Shown: positions 12,556 through 14,686 of the stretch, in pieces | Layout of the letters: each line of letters begins with the position of its first letter | Position numbering within the stretch: the first letter of the stretch is position 1 | DNA from: Candidatus Falkowiibacteriota bacterium | GTDB taxonomy: Bacteria; Patescibacteriota; Patescibacteriia; Patescibacteriales; UBA12465 | Direction: 5' to 3' | DNA length: 14,686 bases | Assembly (NCBI GenBank): GCA_903839955.1 | Contig: CAIMEI010000059.1 | Span: 1 to 14,686, forward strand | Notes under the pieces: generated by a model | The model's input: the letters and a program-made list of their open reading frames with translations, nothing else | Told to the model about the DNA's origin: nothing | Databases searched by the model: none | Program-made: the position numbers and the translations under genes

Positions 12556-14686
12556 TTAGGAGCCGGAAAAGGGCCGGCCGGCCGCCCAGATTTGCGAAAT
12601 TGCTTCCTGGGACAGAGCGCCCTCCCAAAGGCTAAAATCGCTTAGTTCAAAGGGATAGTTTTCGGCCTGAATCATGATCTTTTGTACGGGTCTTTTTAAC
12701 CAAACTGCCAATTTGGAAAAAACCTCTTGGCCGTCAATGTACCAGCGGGCCATCATGTCTTGAGAACTATAAGTGAGGGTGAAAAGGTGCCAATTCGCGT
12801 CTTGGGGAATAAACGGGTCATTGCCGTAAAGCAAGCCGCCCTGCGTGCCAAAATTCCAACGCGAGTACCACAAAGAAATCACGCTCGCCACTAGCCAGCC
12901 ATCGTCCCCGCTCAAGAGGGCCGCCACAATTCGCCCATCATTAGGATAAGAACTATTGCGCCACCAGAAATCGTAGGAAAAATCGCGCGGCATAAAGCCG
13001 GCCGGCAAAGATTGGTATTTCGGCGTGTTATAACTGAACTGCGAATCCGTCCCTCCTAGGTGCCAATAATAAACTTTTTGCGGAGCGGCCGAGTAATCAT
13101 AGAGATCCGCCGTGTAAAAGGGCTGGCCTATTTGGAAAAAACTCGCTAGCTCGGCGCTTGATACTGTCCGCCGCCATAAAGCCAGCTCATCCAATAAAAT
13201 ATTGTTGCCAGCCAAGGAAAAATCGGCCAGCGACCAAGAAGCCAAATAAGTAAAGCGAGAAATCTCTTGGCCGTCTTGATACAAAATCACCGCCTGAGAT
13301 TGGGAGTCGAAACTGATCGTCACTTGATGCCAAGCGTTATCGCTAATTATCGCCAAAGAACTGGTACCGAAAAAACCCGTGCCGGAATACTGCAGACCGC
13401 TTTCCCGCAAGTCTATTTGCCAGGCCTCCCCGCCGAAGTGATTAAGAAAAAGAGACAAACTAGCGCCTGGCTGAGCCAAATAATAGAAAGCAATACTAGC
13501 TTGGTCAAGCGGCGAAGAAGTAGCCAGGGTAACACTCGCCGGCGTGTTGCTATCGGTCAATTTCAAGGCACAGCCATTCTTGCCGAAATCAAAAAGATAA
13601 TTACTTGGCAAAACCAGCGAGTTGCCGGCGTTAAGACTGTCCTGGGCCGAACTGCCATCACAATCATCAAAATGCCAAACATCAGTTAAACCAGGGGAAT
13701 TAATGGCTATTGAACTACTAGCCGTGGAGGTGGCGGTACTAGAAGCAATAATTCCCGTGCTGGTGGCCAGCGAACTGCTAGCCGAAGTATCGCTCGTGGT
13801 TGCCGTGAGATTACTCAAGGGAAATAACTGAAAATCCAAGGCATTATTGCCAGTTGCCGAAAAACTGCCGTCGACTAACTTCTTTCTGCCCAAATAACTG
13901 CCATCAAGCAAAGCGGGTGCCGAAGTAGCGGAAAAATAGGTCGCATCCGGACCAAAACCGATTTTTTCCACAATATCCGAATCATCGGGAGAAGAAATGG
14001 CGTTGGTGCCGGAATAAAAGGTATAGCCGCTTTTTCCCCAAGTAAACCCGGAATTCAAGGCCAGGGCGTTGGCTTGCGTGCGCCACGATTCATCAGCTTT
14101 ATTGCTGGCAATCAGAAAATTTCCCCGCGGTGAAATTAGACTTCCGGAATTATACTGAATATCGGCCACCTCCGAAAAGCGCAGCATGATGCTGGGGTCC
14201 AGGGCCGTTTTGGCTTTTTCCAAACGAAAGGTGGAACTAGCCAAATCAAAAGGTTGGTCATTGGGATTATAGAGTTCGAGCCAACGATTGTCGTCGCTGC
14301 CAAAAATTTTGGTAATTAGCGGCGGCAAGAGGATGACAGGCGACGAACTAGCGCTGGAAGTGGCCGTTGAATTATTGGCGTCAGAAATAGTTGACGTGCT
14401 CGAGCCTGCCGAGGGAGAACTAACCGATCCGGCGCTATTACTACTACCGCCGCCAGTCGCTCCGGATGATTTGGCGGTGCTGGTGGTTTTTTTGGCCGTC
14501 GTGGCCTTGGTTTTTACTATCTTACTGGTGGTCGTCGCCGTGTTTAGCTCTTTAACAATCGGGGTGCTGCTAGCTTTTTTCTCTTCTTTTGCCACCTCTT
14601 TGGCTGCGACTTTTGCCGCCGCGCAATCCGCCAGAAAACCAGCCCGCGCCGCCTGCGAACGTGTTCCCGCCTCTTCGATTATTTGC
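12556..14686 (-). CDS. Lamin-tail domain and double LamG-domain surface protein (5' end outside the window)
   Basis: 709 codons are visible and the frame is open to the edge of the window, so the N-terminus is missing. A GTG at 14593-14595 could be mistaken for a start, but 30 further in-frame codons precede it without a stop. Counting from that GTG: Lys/Thr/Ala then Ser/Thr/Gly-rich linker (1-87), lamin-tail domain (~88-255, with RWLELYNPNDQPFDLASS at 104-121), second Ser/Thr/Ala linker (~263-300), first LamG/concanavalin-like domain (~303-493, DVWHFDD and NAWHQVTISF) and second (~505-676, ANWHLFTLTYS, YIDGQEVFS). Such beta-sandwich domains bind glycans or proteins, so an extracellular adhesin or matrix role is likely but inferred; no signal peptide or C-terminal anchor is visible. 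A terminator follows the stop. Confidence 0.8.
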   Translation of the reverse strand, partial: QIIEEAGTRSQAARAGFLADCAAAKVAAKEVAKEEKKASSTPIVKELNTATTTSKIVKTKATTAKKTTSTAKSSGATGGGSSNSAGSVSSPSAGSSTSTISDANNSTATSSASSSPVILLPPLITKIFGSDDNRWLELYNPNDQPFDLASSTFRLEKAKTALDPSIMLRFSEVADIQYNSGSLISPRGNFLIASNKADESWRTQANALALNSGFTWGKSGYTFYSGTNAISSPDDSDIVEKIGFGPDATYFSATSAPALLDGSYLGRKKLVDGSFSATGNNALDFQLFPLSNLTATTSDTSASSSLATSTGIIASSTATSTASSSIAINSPGLTDVWHFDDCDGSSAQDSLNAGNSLVLPSNYLFDFGKNGCALKLTDSNTPASVTLATSSPLDQASIAFYYLAQPGASLSLFLNHFGGEAWQIDLRESGLQYSGTGFFGTSSLAIISDNAWHQVTISFDSQSQAVILYQDGQEISRFTYLASWSLADFSLAGNNILLDELALWRRTVSSAELASFFQIGQPFYTADLYDYSAAPQKVYYWHLGGTDSQFSYNTPKYQSLPAGFMPRDFSYDFWWRNSSYPNDGRIVAALLSGDDGWLVASVISLWYSRWNFGTQGGLLYGNDPFIPQDANWHLFTLTYSSQDMMARWYIDGQEVFSKLAVWLKRPVQKIMIQAENYPFELSDFSLWEGALSQEAISQIWAAGRPFSGS

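Noticed and set aside
14593..14595. GTG as the start of the lamin-tail/LamG protein
   Set aside because: The frame continues 30 codons further to the window edge without a stop, no ribosome-binding site is visible, and a surface protein should begin with a signal peptide.
1..14686. CRISPR array, transposon, prophage or defence genes
   Set aside because: No regularly spaced repeats, transposase, integrase or defence-protein motifs are present; the repeats found are palindromic and irregular in spacing.

Overview
The window reads as a slice of a small-genome bacterial chromosome, most likely from the Candidate Phyla Radiation (Patescibacteria, Parcubacteria-like). That placement is an inference. 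It rests on overlapping genes, orphan mini-genes, Ser/Thr-rich lamin-tail/LamG surface proteins, AT-rich leaders without a Shine-Dalgarno sequence, and exopolysaccharide genes fused into an operon with tRNA-modification genes. UGA is used as a stop (dtd and glycosyltransferase junctions), so the code is the standard bacterial one, not the UGA=Gly code of Gracilibacteria/Absconditabacteria. Every protein gene lies on the minus strand; only the tRNA is on the plus strand. The genes are therefore transcribed from the right end of the window to the left.

Right end (12556-14686): the C-terminal 709 codons of a large surface-type protein with Ser/Thr-rich linkers, a lamin-tail domain and two LamG-like domains. 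Its 5' end lies outside the window, and a strong hairpin terminator follows it. Next come the promoter and gene for RNase P RNA (12110-12479). Only 16 nt after the RNA ends, a tight operon begins: a polyprenyl-phosphate sugar-1-phosphate transferase, two GT4-type glycosyltransferases, D-aminoacyl-tRNA deacylase (dtd) and tRNA 2-thiouridylase (mnmA). Spacings run from +10 nt to -4 nt. The first three genes would start and extend a lipid-linked glycan; the last two do tRNA quality control and modification.

Middle (5597-6912): two small orphan genes (118 and 71 aa), each with its own terminator. They are followed by a protein-free stretch holding GC-rich palindromic elements, several terminators and tRNA-Leu(CAA). 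The tRNA promoter is a perfect TTGACA-17-TATAAT on the plus strand. A divergent TTGTCA-17-TATAAT promoter for parA overlaps it and uses the same -35 bases.

Left end (1-5596): parA, parB and dnaE form one transcription unit that joins chromosome partitioning to the replicative DNA polymerase. A Lys/Ala-rich protein with its own promoter follows and runs off the window. No CRISPR array, transposase, phage gene or classical defence island is visible. The most interesting signals are non-coding: the shared -35 divergent promoter, the family of nested palindromes around the tRNA, a 125-nt inverted-repeat-bounded structured element, and the rnpB/glycan-operon junction.
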